A stretch of 64,000 nucleotides of DNA from Gammaproteobacteria bacterium (GTDB lineage Bacteria; Pseudomonadota; Gammaproteobacteria; Thiohalomonadales; Thiohalomonadaceae), in contig JANJXC010000065.1 of assembly GCA_024709225.1 (NCBI GenBank), positions 1-64,000 of the forward strand. Direction: 5' to 3'. The notes below the pieces were generated by a model, which did not search any database, was not told the DNA's origin, and saw only the letters and a list, made by a program, of their open reading frames with translations. This document shows, in pieces, positions 25,926 to 34,351 of the stretch. Position numbers and translations under genes: made by a program. Position 1 is the stretch's first letter. Every line of letters begins with the position of its first letter.

Positions 25926-25998
25926 TGCGCGCCAGCCAGAACCACCAGATGATGAAGCCGATCAGCGCGATACCTGCCAGATTGATCCACAGCATCAT
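25921..25998 (-). CDS. 25-residue membrane peptide coupled to the copper ATPase gene
   Basis: [25 protein letters not shown] is a single hydrophobic helix with a Trp-rich face and a basic C-terminus. Its ATG overlaps the ATPase stop (ATGATG contains the TGA), the classic sign of translational coupling. It ends at the terminator. I cannot name it; a small partner or regulator of the ATPase is an inference from position. Confidence 0.6.
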   Translation of the reverse strand: MMLWINLAGIALIGFIIWWFWLARK

Positions 25999-28232
25999 GC
26001 TTTCCCCTGCGGCCTGAAGAAACGCAGCCGGTTGGCGTTGGTCACCACGGTAAGCGACGAGGCGGCCATCGCCGCGCCGGCAATCATCGGATTGAGCAGC
26101 AGGCCGAGGAAGGGATACAGCACGCCTGCCGCCACCGGGATACCCAGGGTGTTGTAGATGAAGGCGCCAAACAGGTTCTGCTTGATGTTGCGCACCGTGG
26201 CCCGCGACACATGGATGGCATCGGCCACACCGTGCAGCGAGCCGCGCATCAGGGTCACGTCGGCACTCTCGATGGCCACATCGGTGCCGCCGCCGATGGC
26301 AAAGCCGACATCGGCACGGGCCAGCGCCGGGGCATCGTTGATGCCGTCGCCCACCATGCCCACCACCTCGCCCAGTTTCTGCAGCGCCGCCACCTGCTGT
26401 TCCTTTTCTTCCGGCAGCACCTCGGCGATCACCGCATCGATGCCCACCTGGCGCGCCACTGCCTCGGCGGTGGTGCGCGCATCGCCGGTAAGCATCACCA
26501 CCTTGATGCCCAGCTGGTGCAGGCGGGCGATGGCGGCGGCGGAATCGCCCTTCACCGGGTCGCTCACCGCGATGACACCGGCGCCCATGTCATTCAGCGC
26601 CAGATACAGCGGGATCTGCCCGTCGTTGGCCAGGCGCTCAGCCTGCTGCGGCAGGTCGCCGAGGTCGACGCTGTTTTCCTCCATCCAGCGCCGGTTGCCG
26701 AGCAGCACGCGCTGCTGGTTCATCTGCGCGCGGACGCCGCGGCCGGCGGCGGCCTCGAAGCCGGTCATCTCCAGCCGCGCCATGCCCTTGCCGTCGGCAG
26801 CGGCCACGATGGCTGCGGCCAGCGGGTGTTCCGATGCCGCCTCCACGGTGGCGGCGATCTCCAGCAGCTGATCGGCATCGACCCAGCCACGCGGCACGAT
26901 GGCCGTCACCTGCGGCTTGCCCTCGGTCACCGTGCCGGTCTTGTCCAGCACCACGGTGGTGAGGCGGCCGGCCTGTTGCAGGGCCTCGCCGTTGCGGATC
27001 AGCACGCCGAATTCCGCGGCCTTGCCCACGCCGACCATGATCGAGATCGGCGTGGCGAGACCGAGGGCGCAGGGGCAGGCGATGATCAGCACCGTCATGG
27101 TGGTGACGATGGCAAAGGAAAATTCGGGACTGGGACCGAAGTTGAACCAGACGAGAAAGGTGAGCACGGCGACGATCAGCACGCTGGGCACGAATACCGC
27201 CGCCACCTTGTCGACCAGGCGGCCGATGGCCGGCTTGCTGGCCTGGGCGTTGCGCACCAGCTCGATGATGCGCGCCAGCACCGTGTCCTTGCCGATGCGC
27301 TTCGCCTGATACAGGAACGAGCCGGAGGTGTTGATGGTGCCGCCCACCACCTCGTCGCCGACGCGCTTCACCACCGGCAGCGGCTCGCCGGTGATCATCG
27401 ACTCGTCCAGATAGGACTCGCCGTCGATGATGACGCCGTCCACGGCGACACGCTCGCCCGGACGCACGCGCAGGGTTTCACCCAGCCCCACCTCGATGAT
27501 CGGCACATCGACCTCCCTGCCGTCGCGCACCACGCGCGCCGTTTTCGGTTGCAGGCCGATAAGGCGGCGGATCGCCTCCGAGGTCCTGCCGCGTGCGCGC
27601 AGTTCCAGCGCCGAGCCGAAATTGATCAGGGCGATGATGATCGCCGCCGCCTCGAAATAGGCATGCTGCGCCAGGGACGGCACGATGTGCGGCCACAGCA
27701 CGATGGCCATGGAGTAGACCCAGGCCGAGCCGGTGCCCATGGCGATGAGGGTGTCCATGTTGGCGTTGTGATGGGTGAACTGCTTCCACGCGCCGGTAAA
27801 GAAATGCCGGCCCGAGTAGATCATCACCGCCAGGGTGGCGAGGCCGAGCACCAGCCAGAGCAGGCGGCCGGTGCCCGTGTGCAGGGGGGGAAACCAGTCG
27901 CTCATGCCGAACACCATCAGCGGCACACCCAGCGCGGCGGCTACCGCCGCCTGGCGCAGCAGGCGCCGGTACTCCACCTGCTCCCGCGCCTCACGCTCGG
28001 CCTGCTCGTCATCCAGCCCCTTCAGCTCCGCCGCCTCGTAGCCGGCGTCCACCACCGCCTGGACCAGGACCGCGCTGTCCACCGCGCCCTGCACCACCGC
28101 CACATGCTCGGCGAAGCTGACGCTAGCGTCGGTGACGCCGGGCACGGCGCGCAGGGCGTTCTCCACCGTCGCCACGCAGCCGGCGCAGCTCATGCCGCCG
28201 ATGGATAACCTGTGTACCACGGGTTCGTTCAC
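25995..28232 (-). CDS. copA: copper-translocating P1B-type ATPase
   Basis: This 745-residue inner-membrane pump has one N-terminal metal-binding domain (GMSCAGC), eight predicted helices, the intramembrane CPC motif ([12 protein letters not shown]), the phosphorylation site DKTGTVTEG, the SEHPLA motif and [14 protein letters not shown] plus one CxxC domain fits Cu(I) export or cuproenzyme loading. The start is a GTG with GAGG upstream. An FNR-type box lies about 59 bases upstream of its start, shared with divergent ubiT, so anaerobic control is possible. A 25-residue peptide gene overlaps its stop. Confidence 0.94.
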   Translation of the reverse strand: MNEPVVHRLSIGGMSCAGCVATVENALRAVPGVTDASVSFAEHVAVVQGAVDSAVLVQAVVDAGYEAAELKGLDDEQAEREAREQVEYRRLLRQAAVAAALGVPLMVFGMSDWFPPLHTGTGRLLWLVLGLATLAVMIYSGRHFFTGAWKQFTHHNANMDTLIAMGTGSAWVYSMAIVLWPHIVPSLAQHAYFEAAAIIIALINFGSALELRARGRTSEAIRRLIGLQPKTARVVRDGREVDVPIIEVGLGETLRVRPGERVAVDGVIIDGESYLDESMITGEPLPVVKRVGDEVVGGTINTSGSFLYQAKRIGKDTVLARIIELVRNAQASKPAIGRLVDKVAAVFVPSVLIVAVLTFLVWFNFGPSPEFSFAIVTTMTVLIIACPCALGLATPISIMVGVGKAAEFGVLIRNGEALQQAGRLTTVVLDKTGTVTEGKPQVTAIVPRGWVDADQLLEIAATVEAASEHPLAAAIVAAADGKGMARLEMTGFEAAAGRGVRAQMNQQRVLLGNRRWMEENSVDLGDLPQQAERLANDGQIPLYLALNDMGAGVIAVSDPVKGDSAAAIARLHQLGIKVVMLTGDARTTAEAVARQVGIDAVIAEVLPEEKEQQVAALQKLGEVVGMVGDGINDAPALARADVGFAIGGGTDVAIESADVTLMRGSLHGVADAIHVSRATVRNIKQNLFGAFIYNTLGIPVAAGVLYPFLGLLLNPMIAGAAMAASSLTVVTNANRLRFFRPQGKA

Positions 28233-28290
28233 GCGCCACCTCGCTCACTGGCAGGAATCGTTACCTGAAGAATAACACCCCACTGTTTGA

Positions 28291-28304
28291 TTGACGCAGA
28301 TCAA
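28291..28304. promoter_or_regulatory. FNR/Anr-type box between copA and ubiT
   Basis: TTGACGCAGATCAA matches the FNR consensus TTGAT-N4-ATCAA at 9 of 10 fixed positions. The same 14 bases recur exactly at 32790-32803. Confidence 0.75.
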
Positions 28305-28415
28305 CTGGAAATCACACGGGAATTGCGATACTTTCGCACCGCCTCCCTCCGGCCGGCCGCCGGCGCACGAGGGACCGCGCCGTGACTTTCCGTTTAGCTG
28401 GTGGAGCTCATACCG

Positions 28416-28925
28416 ATGCGCCTGCAACTGCTGCCCCTGTCCCTGCTGCTCAAGAGCCTGCCCTCGGCGCTGCACAGCGAACTGCTGTCGCGCCTGTTCA
28501 ACCACCTGCTCCAGGGGCAGTACGTCGCCGACCAGCTGCACGACCTGGACGGCAAGCGCCTGGCCATCGGCATCAGCGATGCCGGCACGGAACTGATCTT
28601 CGTGGTCAACAACGGCCGCCTCGCCCGTGCCCCGGGCAAGGAGTGGGATGTGCGCATCAAGGGACGCCTGGAAGAGTTCTGGCTGCTGGCCACCCGCAGC
28701 GAAGACCCGGACACCCTGTTCTTCGCCCGCCGTCTCAACATCGAAGGCGAGACCGAAACCGGTCTCTACGTGAAGAACCTGCTCGACGGCATGGACTTCG
28801 ACTGGCGCCTGCACGTGCACGCCGTCGCCGGCCCGCGCCTCGCCCCCTTCATCCTGCGCGCGGTGGAGCGCCTGCAGCTGGACCGCCGCGTGCAGCGCTT
28901 CGCCGGCACGCTCCAACCCCGGTAA
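28416..28925 (+). CDS. ubiT: anaerobic ubiquinone biosynthesis accessory factor UbiT (SCP2 domain)
   Basis: This 169-residue SCP2-domain protein corresponds to E. coli UbiT (YhbT), a lipid-binding factor of oxygen-independent ubiquinone synthesis. The N-terminus (LPLSLLLKSLPSALHSELLSRL) and GRLEEFWLLATRSEDPDTLFF-type core fit the family. GGTGGAG stands 9 bases before the ATG at 28416, preferred to a GTG at 28401. It faces ubiV and ubiU, its known partners, and has an FNR-type box upstream. Confidence 0.9.
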   Translation: MRLQLLPLSLLLKSLPSALHSELLSRLFNHLLQGQYVADQLHDLDGKRLAIGISDAGTELIFVVNNGRLARAPGKEWDVRIKGRLEEFWLLATRSEDPDTLFFARRLNIEGETETGLYVKNLLDGMDFDWRLHVHAVAGPRLAPFILRAVERLQLDRRVQRFAGTLQPR

Positions 28926-28929
28926 CACC

Positions 28930-29060
28930 TGCCGCGGAGACACAGAGATGCAGAGCTTTGTTAGGCTCTAGTCGGGTGGATAAGCGCGGCCATGCGAGCC
29001 CTATCTACCGGTGGCGAACCGCTTTTATAACCTCTGCGTCTCCGCGTCTCTGCGACAAAG
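28930..29060. repeat. GCAGAGACGCGGAG-class inverted-arm repeat between ubiT and ubiV
   Basis: CTGCCGCGGAGACACAGAGA then TGCAGAG on the left faces CCTCTGCGTCTCCGCGTCTC then TGCGACA on the right. The spacer of about 75 bases is the longest gene-free one seen. It lies between two convergent stops. Confidence 0.85.
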
Positions 29061-29070
29061 GTTTGCTGTC

Positions 29071-29997
29071 TTAGCCCCCCGACAGCGCCCGCGCCTCGCT
29101 CACCTCACCCAGCTCCAGCCAGGCGAGGCCGGCGCTGCCGTACCAATAGCCGTTGCAGGGTTCGCCGCGGGTGAGCCCCTGCATGGCTGCGATCCCCTGT
29201 TGCGGCGTGAGCGTGCCGTCGATGACGGCACGGAAGGCGCTGACGATCTTGTCCATGTGGCGCGACTGCGGCGACAGGCGCAGCACCTCCACGTCGAGTT
29301 CCTTCAGTTCGGGCACCACGCCGATGAGATTGCAGGTGGCGGCGGACTGGGTCTGGATGCCGTTCATGGACAGGAACTGCTCGCCCTCCTGCGAGTTGAG
29401 CACCAGGCCGTCGCTGAAGTCGCCGCAACGCAGCTGGCAGTCGTCCTTGGGCAGGTTGTAGTGGCGCGCGGTGAAGCAGCGGGCCGAGAAGGCCAGCGGC
29501 ATGCGACCGAAGGCGAACACCTCGGTTTCCAGCCCCGCTGGACGGCATGCCTGGATGGCGGCCAGGGTATCGCGCGACAGCTCCACCGGCATCACCCAGC
29601 GCGTTGCGCCGAGGTCGCGGAACAGGCCCAGGGTTTCGCAGTTGTAGGCATTGAGATGCGGGCCGGCGACGAAGGGCACCTTACCGGCCGCGAGGCGCAC
29701 CGCCCCCATGTCGTTGGCCTCCACCGCAAAGCGGCCGTTGTCGACGATGCGGCGCAGGGTAAGCAGTTCCGACTCGGCCTCGATGAGCGCCAGCGTCGAC
29801 AACACCACCTCCTTGCCCGCCGCCGTGAGTTCATCGGCGATCGCCAGCCAATCCTCCAGCCGCACGCCGCGCCGTTTGGAACACACCGCCTCGCCCAGAT
29901 ACACCACATCCACCGGCCAGTCGCGCGCCTGGCGATAGAACGCCAGCACGTCATCGCGCGACCAGAAATACAACAACGGACCAAGCGCCAGTTTCAT
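29071..29997 (-). CDS. ubiV: oxygen-independent ubiquinone hydroxylation protein UbiV (U32 family)
   Basis: This 308-residue member of the peptidase U32 family carries the four [4Fe-4S] cysteines expected of UbiV: Cys39, Cys174, Cys187 and Cys191. UbiV acts with UbiU to hydroxylate the quinone ring without oxygen, using prephenate as oxygen donor in E. coli. It is downstream of ubiU on the same strand, but an inverted-arm repeat lies between them. Confidence 0.94.
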   Translation of the reverse strand: MKLALGPLLYFWSRDDVLAFYRQARDWPVDVVYLGEAVCSKRRGVRLEDWLAIADELTAAGKEVVLSTLALIEAESELLTLRRIVDNGRFAVEANDMGAVRLAAGKVPFVAGPHLNAYNCETLGLFRDLGATRWVMPVELSRDTLAAIQACRPAGLETEVFAFGRMPLAFSARCFTARHYNLPKDDCQLRCGDFSDGLVLNSQEGEQFLSMNGIQTQSAATCNLIGVVPELKELDVEVLRLSPQSRHMDKIVSAFRAVIDGTLTPQQGIAAMQGLTRGEPCNGYWYGSAGLAWLELGEVSEARALSGG

Positions 29998-30020
29998 TGT
30001 TTTGCCACCTCAAAAAGTCA

Positions 30021-30105
30021 TTAACCACGGGGGGCACGGGGAACACAGGGAAAGGAATCCTTTTGCCAAAGAACCCCGTGCTCCCCGTGTTCCCCGTGGT
30101 TAATT
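30021..30105. repeat. ACGGGGAACACGGGG-class inverted-arm repeat between ubiU and ubiV
   Basis: TTAACCACGGGGGGCACGGG then GAACACAGGG faces CCCCGTGCTCCCCGTGTTCC then CCGTGGTTAA. The outermost TTAACCACGGGG is perfectly inverted. It sits inside a likely operon. Confidence 0.9.
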
Positions 30106-30109
30106 CTGT

Positions 30110-31117
30110 TTACTGCCAGGCGCGGTCCAGCGCGCCCAGGGTGTGGGTGCTGCCTTCGGCCACCTTGTCCAGTGCGGCGACCCAGTCGCTGCGCGGGGAG
30201 TAGGTATCGGGGCTGCGCTCGGCGGCATCGAGCGCCTCGCGCAACACCTTGGTCACCTGCGCCACGTACGCCGGGCTGCGCTGGCGGCCCTCCACCTTGA
30301 TGGCGGAGATACCCATGCGCACCAGCTCGGGCAGGATGTCGAGCACCGACAGCGAAGTCGGTTCCTCGATGGCATAGTTCACCGCGCCGTTGACCTCGTA
30401 GCGCCCCTTGCACAGCACCGGATAGCCGGCGGCCTCGCCCGGCTTGTACAGGTCGATGAGCACGCCGCCGAGGCGTACTTCGCGCCCCTTGCTGGTCTCG
30501 CGCCACTCCACCGCCTTGGCCGGCGAACAGGCGCCGCAGGTGTTGGGCGATTCGCCGGTGGCATAGGACGACAGATAGCAGCGCCCCTCCACCATCACGC
30601 ACAGCGAGCCGAAGGCGAACACCTCGATCTCGGCGTCGGTGTTGTCCATCACCCGCTTCACCTGCGCCATGGACAGCACACGCGGCAACACCACGCGCTG
30701 AATGTTGAATTGCTCACGGTAGAGATTGATCGCCTCGTGGCTGGTGGCCGAGCCCTGCACCGACAGGTGCAGACGCAGCTGGGGATGGGTCTTGTGCGCA
30801 TAACGCATCAGACCGATGTCGGCCAGGATCAGCGCATCGACGCCCAGCTCGGCCGCCTTGTCCACCGCACCGGTCCAGATGTTCCAGCCTTGCGGCTGCG
30901 GGTAGGTGTTGAGGGCCAGCAACACCTTGCGACCGCGCTCGCGCGCATAGCGGATGCCCTCGCGCGCGGCGCGCTCGTCGAAATTGAGACCCGGGAAGTT
31001 GCGCGCGTTGGTGCCGTCGCGAAAGCCCATGTACACCGCATCGGCGCCGTTATCCACCGCCGCCCGCAACGCCGGCAGCGACCCGGCCGGACAGACCAGC
31101 TCGACTTTTCTGCTCAT
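30110..31117 (-). CDS. ubiU: oxygen-independent ubiquinone hydroxylation protein UbiU (U32 family)
   Basis: This 335-residue U32 protein has the UbiU cysteine set Cys173, Cys180, Cys197 and Cys236 (LCVMVEGRCY, GACSP, VLCKG), each offset by 4 from E. coli UbiU. It forms the UbiU-UbiV heterodimer. GGGGTGA stands a few bases before the ATG at 31117; the frame extends upstream through a repeat arm and is not used. It lies in a probable operon with yhcC upstream and ubiV downstream. Confidence 0.95.
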   Translation of the reverse strand: MSRKVELVCPAGSLPALRAAVDNGADAVYMGFRDGTNARNFPGLNFDERAAREGIRYARERGRKVLLALNTYPQPQGWNIWTGAVDKAAELGVDALILADIGLMRYAHKTHPQLRLHLSVQGSATSHEAINLYREQFNIQRVVLPRVLSMAQVKRVMDNTDAEIEVFAFGSLCVMVEGRCYLSSYATGESPNTCGACSPAKAVEWRETSKGREVRLGGVLIDLYKPGEAAGYPVLCKGRYEVNGAVNYAIEEPTSLSVLDILPELVRMGISAIKVEGRQRSPAYVAQVTKVLREALDAAERSPDTYSPRSDWVAALDKVAEGSTHTLGALDRAWQ

Positions 31118-31134
31118 AGTTTCACCCCAAAAAA

Positions 31135-31161
31135 ATCCGCCGCAGAGGCGCAGAGACAAGT
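31135..31161. repeat. single GCAGAGACGCGGAG-class arm between yhcC and ubiU
   Basis: ATCCGCCGCAGAGGCGCAGA then GACAAG matches the class arm, but no inverted partner is seen. It looks like a half or decayed element. Confidence 0.65.
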
Positions 31162-31165
31162 GTTT

Positions 31166-32098
31166 TCAGCATTGCTTGACCGCCGCCCGCGGCTGTCCCT
31201 GGCGCGTGCCGCGGCGGGCCAGTTCGCGTTCGATGCCGTTCAGCACGCGCCACTTCCAGTTGCACCACTGCGGCGTCAGCAGGATGTCCAGGGAGGCGGT
31301 GCCGGTGAGGCGGTGGTAGATCACCTCCGGCGGTGTCAGCTCGACCAGGTCGGCCGCCGCGCCGATGTACTGCGCCATGGTCCACGGCTGGTATTCATCG
31401 CGGCGCCACTCGTTGGCGAGGCGCGTACCCTTGACCACATGCAGCGGGTGCAGCTTGAGGCCGTCGACACCTTCCTCCAGCACGCGCTGCAGGCTGGTGC
31501 GGGCATGAAACGGCTCCTCGCCGGGCAGGCCGAGGATCAGGTGGGCACACACCGGCAGGCCGCGCTCGCGCGCCGCGTGCACGGCATTTCTATATTCGGC
31601 AAAACCGTGACCGCGGTTGACGCGCTTGAGGGTTTCGTCGAAGGCCGATTGCAGGCCCAGCTCCAGCCAGATCTCGTGGCCCTGGGCGCGGTACTCCGCC
31701 AGCAGGTCCAGCACCGCCGGCGGCACGCAGTCGGGGCGCGTGCCGATGGACAGGCCGATGACATCCGGCTCGGCCAACGCGGTGTCGTAGCGACGGCGCA
31801 GCAGGTCGATGTCGTCGTAGGTGTTGGTATAGGCCTGGAAATAGGCCAGGTATTTCTGTGCGCCGGTACGTTTTCTAATCACCTGCCTGCCCGCCTCGAT
31901 CTGTTCGACGATGGGATCGGGCTCGCGGGCATTGGGGCTGAACGAACTGTTGTTGCAGAAGGTGCAGCCGCCGATGCCCTTGCTGCCGTCGCGGTTGGGA
32001 CAGGTGAAGCCGGCATTGATGGCGACCTTGTGCACCCGCGCGCCGTATTTGGCGAGCAGGTGCTGACCGAAGGTGTTGACGTAGTCGGACAGCGCCAT
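31166..32098 (-). CDS. yhcC: YhcC-like radical SAM protein (TIGR01212)
   Basis: This 310-residue radical SAM protein has the unusual spaced cluster motif of the YhcC family, CPNRDGSKGIGGCTFCNN, and the following SFSPNAREPDPIVEQIEAG. Its reaction is unknown. The start overlaps the stop of the upstream radical SAM gene (ATGA). Its place between an FNR-type box and ubiUV suggests anaerobic expression, but a role in quinone synthesis is not established. Confidence 0.9.
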   Translation of the reverse strand: MALSDYVNTFGQHLLAKYGARVHKVAINAGFTCPNRDGSKGIGGCTFCNNSSFSPNAREPDPIVEQIEAGRQVIRKRTGAQKYLAYFQAYTNTYDDIDLLRRRYDTALAEPDVIGLSIGTRPDCVPPAVLDLLAEYRAQGHEIWLELGLQSAFDETLKRVNRGHGFAEYRNAVHAARERGLPVCAHLILGLPGEEPFHARTSLQRVLEEGVDGLKLHPLHVVKGTRLANEWRRDEYQPWTMAQYIGAAADLVELTPPEVIYHRLTGTASLDILLTPQWCNWKWRVLNGIERELARRGTRQGQPRAAVKQC

Positions 32099-32730
32099 CA
32101 GCCGACCACGTCCAGCTCGCGCTGGCGGAACTTCACGCCCAGCGCACGGGCGATATCTTCACAGGCCCGGATGTCCACGCCGTCGAGGCCGTTGATGGCG
32201 GTGAGGGTCACCGCGATGCCGGCCGCCTTGGCGGCACGGGCGAAGTCCAGCATCGCCGCATAGGCCCCCGGCCGCTTGGAACGGGTGTGGCGGTCGTAGG
32301 TTTCCTCGTCCTGGGCGGTGAGGGAGATGGAGACGCTGTCCACCCAGCGCGCCAGTTCCGGTGTGACATCGCGGCCGTGCACCAGGTTGGCCAGGCCATC
32401 GGTATTGATGCGGATATGTTTTGCCCCCATACCTTTCAGACTCTCGGCCACGGCCAGCAGGGTATCGAGGCGCAGGGTGGGCTCGCCCAGGCCACAGAAT
32501 ACGATTTCCCGGTAGCGCGCAGGGTCGTCGACCGCCGCCAGCACCTCGTCCGCCGTCGGCTCGCGGGTCAGCAGCAGGTCGTAGTTCTGCACCTCCCACG
32601 TGCCCTGAAACTTGGGGCAAAAGGCGCAGCGCAGGGTGCAGTGATAGGTGATGTTGAGGTAGAGATTACCGTGCAATTCGTAGGCGAGGGTTTCCTCGGC
32701 CTGGCCTTGCCGGCGTGCTGACTGAGTCAT
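32098..32730 (-). CDS. TatD-associated-type radical SAM protein
   Basis: This 210-residue protein has the radical SAM motif CTLRCAFC near residue 30, then GLGEPTLRLDTLL and RINTDGLANL, which bind SAM. The size and sequence match the family annotated as TatD-linked radical SAM proteins, though no tatD is adjacent. Function unknown. The ATG at 32730 is preferred; the frame is open further upstream through the promoter region. It is the first gene of the likely operon running to ubiV. Confidence 0.83.
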   Translation of the reverse strand: MTQSARRQGQAEETLAYELHGNLYLNITYHCTLRCAFCPKFQGTWEVQNYDLLLTREPTADEVLAAVDDPARYREIVFCGLGEPTLRLDTLLAVAESLKGMGAKHIRINTDGLANLVHGRDVTPELARWVDSVSISLTAQDEETYDRHTRSKRPGAYAAMLDFARAAKAAGIAVTLTAINGLDGVDIRACEDIARALGVKFRQRELDVVG

Positions 32731-32789
32731 GCCGCGACCTATTCCTCTTGGAGGGCTGGGAGTGTAAGCGAGCCCGTGATGCAATTCGA

Positions 32790-32803
32790 TTGACGCAGAT
32801 CAA
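32790..32803. promoter_or_regulatory. FNR/Anr-type box, identical to 28291-28304
   Basis: TTGACGCAGATCAA lies between two divergent genes, 60 bases from the radical SAM start and 58 bases from the nitronate monooxygenase-like start. It can serve either. Confidence 0.75.
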
Positions 32804-32860
32804 TATCGCGCCGTGATGTATCATGTAGCGTTACCGACTTTTGATTCTAACAGGTGTTCC

Positions 32861-34030
32861 ATGATCAAGACCCCATTCCCTCTGTTGAAACTCCGCGGGA
32901 AGGAGCTTCTGCCCATCATTCAGGGAGGAATGGGGGTAGGCGTTTCTGCCCACAAGCTGGCCGGCACCGTGGCCAAAGAGGGCGCCATCGGTACCATCGC
33001 CAGCATCGACCTGCGCGTGCACCACCCCGACCTGATGGAACGCACCCACCGCACCAAGGACCGCCAGCTCATCGACGACACCAACCTGGAGGCCCTGGAC
33101 CGCGAGATCAAGGCGGCCCGCGCCATCGCCCCGCAGGGCGTCATCGCCGTCAACGTGATGAAGGCCGTGGACCGTCATGCCGAGATGGTGCGCCAGTCCT
33201 GCGAGAGCGGTGCCGATGCCATCATCATGGGCGCCGGCCTGCCCTTCGACCTGCCCGACCTGGTGGGCGAGTACAAGGACAAGGTGGCCCTGATCCCGAT
33301 CCTGTCCGAAGAGCGCGGCGTGCGCGCGGTGCTGAAGCGCTGGATGCGCAAGGGCGTGCTGCCCGACGCCATCGTCATCGAACACCCGCGCTACGCCGGC
33401 GGCCACCTGGGCGCCCCCAAGCCGGAAGACATCACCAATCCGAAGTTCGACTTCAAGCGCGTGCTGGCCGAAATCTTCACCGTGTTCAAGGAGCTGGAGA
33501 TCCCCAATATCCCGCTGCTGCCGGCCGGCGGCATCAACTCCTTCAACAAGATCAAGGAGATGTTCGATATGGGCGCCAGCGGCGTGCAGATCGGCACCCC
33601 CTTCGCGGTCACCGAGGAGGGCGATGCCCACCCCAACTTCAAGAAGGTGCTGCTGGAGGCCAAGCCGGAGGATATCGTCACCTTCATGAGTACCGCCGGC
33701 CTGCCCTGCCGCGCCGTGCTCACCCCCTGGCTGAAGAAATACCTGGAGCGCGAGGAAAGGGTGCGCGCCCGTGCCAATCCGGAAAAGGCCAGCTGCGCGG
33801 TATGGTTTGAATGCCTGACCCAGTGCGGCCTCAAGGACGGCAATCCCGCCGCCGGCCAGTTCTGCATCGACACCCAACTGGAGGCCGCCGTCCACGGCAA
33901 CGTGGAGAAGGGCCTGTTCTTCCGCGGCTCCGAGTCCCTGCCCTTCGGCGACCAGATCCGGTCGGTACACGACCTGCTGGTGATGCTGCTCACCGGCCAG
34001 GACCCCCGCCTCGGTACCGCCACGGCCTGA
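32861..34030 (+). CDS. nitronate monooxygenase / 2-nitropropane dioxygenase-family flavoprotein
   Basis: This 389-residue FMN-dependent TIM barrel has PIIQGGMGVGVSAHKLAGTV at the N-terminus, an IIMGAGLP segment, EHPRYAGGHLGAPK (the H-x3-GGH-type active region), LPAGGINSFNKIKEMFDMGA and GVQIGTPF. The longer C-terminal part with Cys-rich WFECLTQCGLKDG marks a subgroup different from classical nitronate monooxygenase; the substrate is unknown. AGG precedes the ATG at 32861, preferred over one at 32813. An FNR-type box lies upstream. Confidence 0.82.
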   Translation: MIKTPFPLLKLRGKELLPIIQGGMGVGVSAHKLAGTVAKEGAIGTIASIDLRVHHPDLMERTHRTKDRQLIDDTNLEALDREIKAARAIAPQGVIAVNVMKAVDRHAEMVRQSCESGADAIIMGAGLPFDLPDLVGEYKDKVALIPILSEERGVRAVLKRWMRKGVLPDAIVIEHPRYAGGHLGAPKPEDITNPKFDFKRVLAEIFTVFKELEIPNIPLLPAGGINSFNKIKEMFDMGASGVQIGTPFAVTEEGDAHPNFKKVLLEAKPEDIVTFMSTAGLPCRAVLTPWLKKYLEREERVRARANPEKASCAVWFECLTQCGLKDGNPAAGQFCIDTQLEAAVHGNVEKGLFFRGSESLPFGDQIRSVHDLLVMLLTGQDPRLGTATA

Positions 34031-34046
34031 GCCGGCGCGGCAAGCT

Positions 34047-34085
34047 AAAAGGGGGTGGCTGCCCGGGCAGCCACCCCTTTTTATT
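34047..34085 (+). terminator. Rho-independent terminator
   Basis: The 12-bp stem GGGGTGGCTGCC/GGCAGCCACCCC is followed by TTTTTATTT. Confidence 0.93.
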
Positions 34086-34098
34086 TCCCCTGCATAAA

Positions 34099-34112
34099 TT
34101 GCGGATTATCAA
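34099..34112. promoter_or_regulatory. possible degenerate FNR-type site before the small membrane-protein gene
   Basis: TTGCG-GATT-ATCAA has a full right half-site and 3 of 5 bases in the left. It lies 88 bases before the small gene's start. Confidence 0.3.
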
Positions 34113-34200
34113 TGACAGGGTGCCCCAATAACCCTATGGTCTGTACAGCTATCGTTCCGGAATAGCGAATCTTCTCGTCAAGCGTTTAAGGAGACAGACC

Positions 34201-34275
34201 ATGGTTGAGACTCTCGTTGCTACTGCCGTCTTCGGCTCCCTGTTCTACCTGGTGTTCCTCGCCAAGATCTTCTGA
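34201..34275 (+). CDS. 24-residue single-helix membrane peptide
   Basis: MVETLVATAVFGSLFYLVFL-AKIF starts after an excellent AAGGAG with 7-base spacing and ends before a strong terminator. It also follows another terminator by about 115 bases, so it is a free-standing transcription unit. The peptide is one transmembrane helix with a short charged tail, in the size range of CydX, KdpF or CcoM-like subunits, but it matches none that I can name. Confidence 0.7.
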   Translation: MVETLVATAVFGSLFYLVFLAKIF

Positions 34276-34300
34276 GTTACCCGGCCCGGTGCCGGCAAAC

Positions 34301-34333
34301 AAAAAGGGGAAGAGCGATGCTCTTCCCCTTTTT
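34301..34333. terminator. bidirectional Rho-independent terminator
   Basis: AAAAAGGGGAAGAGC/GCTCTTCCCCTTTTT is a perfect 15-bp stem with a 3-base loop. It ends the small membrane-peptide gene on plus and ubiB on minus. Confidence 0.95.
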
Positions 34334-34351
34334 ATTGGCCGGGCGGGAGGG

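Noticed and set aside
32813-32860. Upstream ATG of the nitronate monooxygenase-like gene
   Set aside because: It lies only 9 bases from the FNR-type box and lacks a ribosome-binding site; the ATG at 32861 has one and matches the family start.
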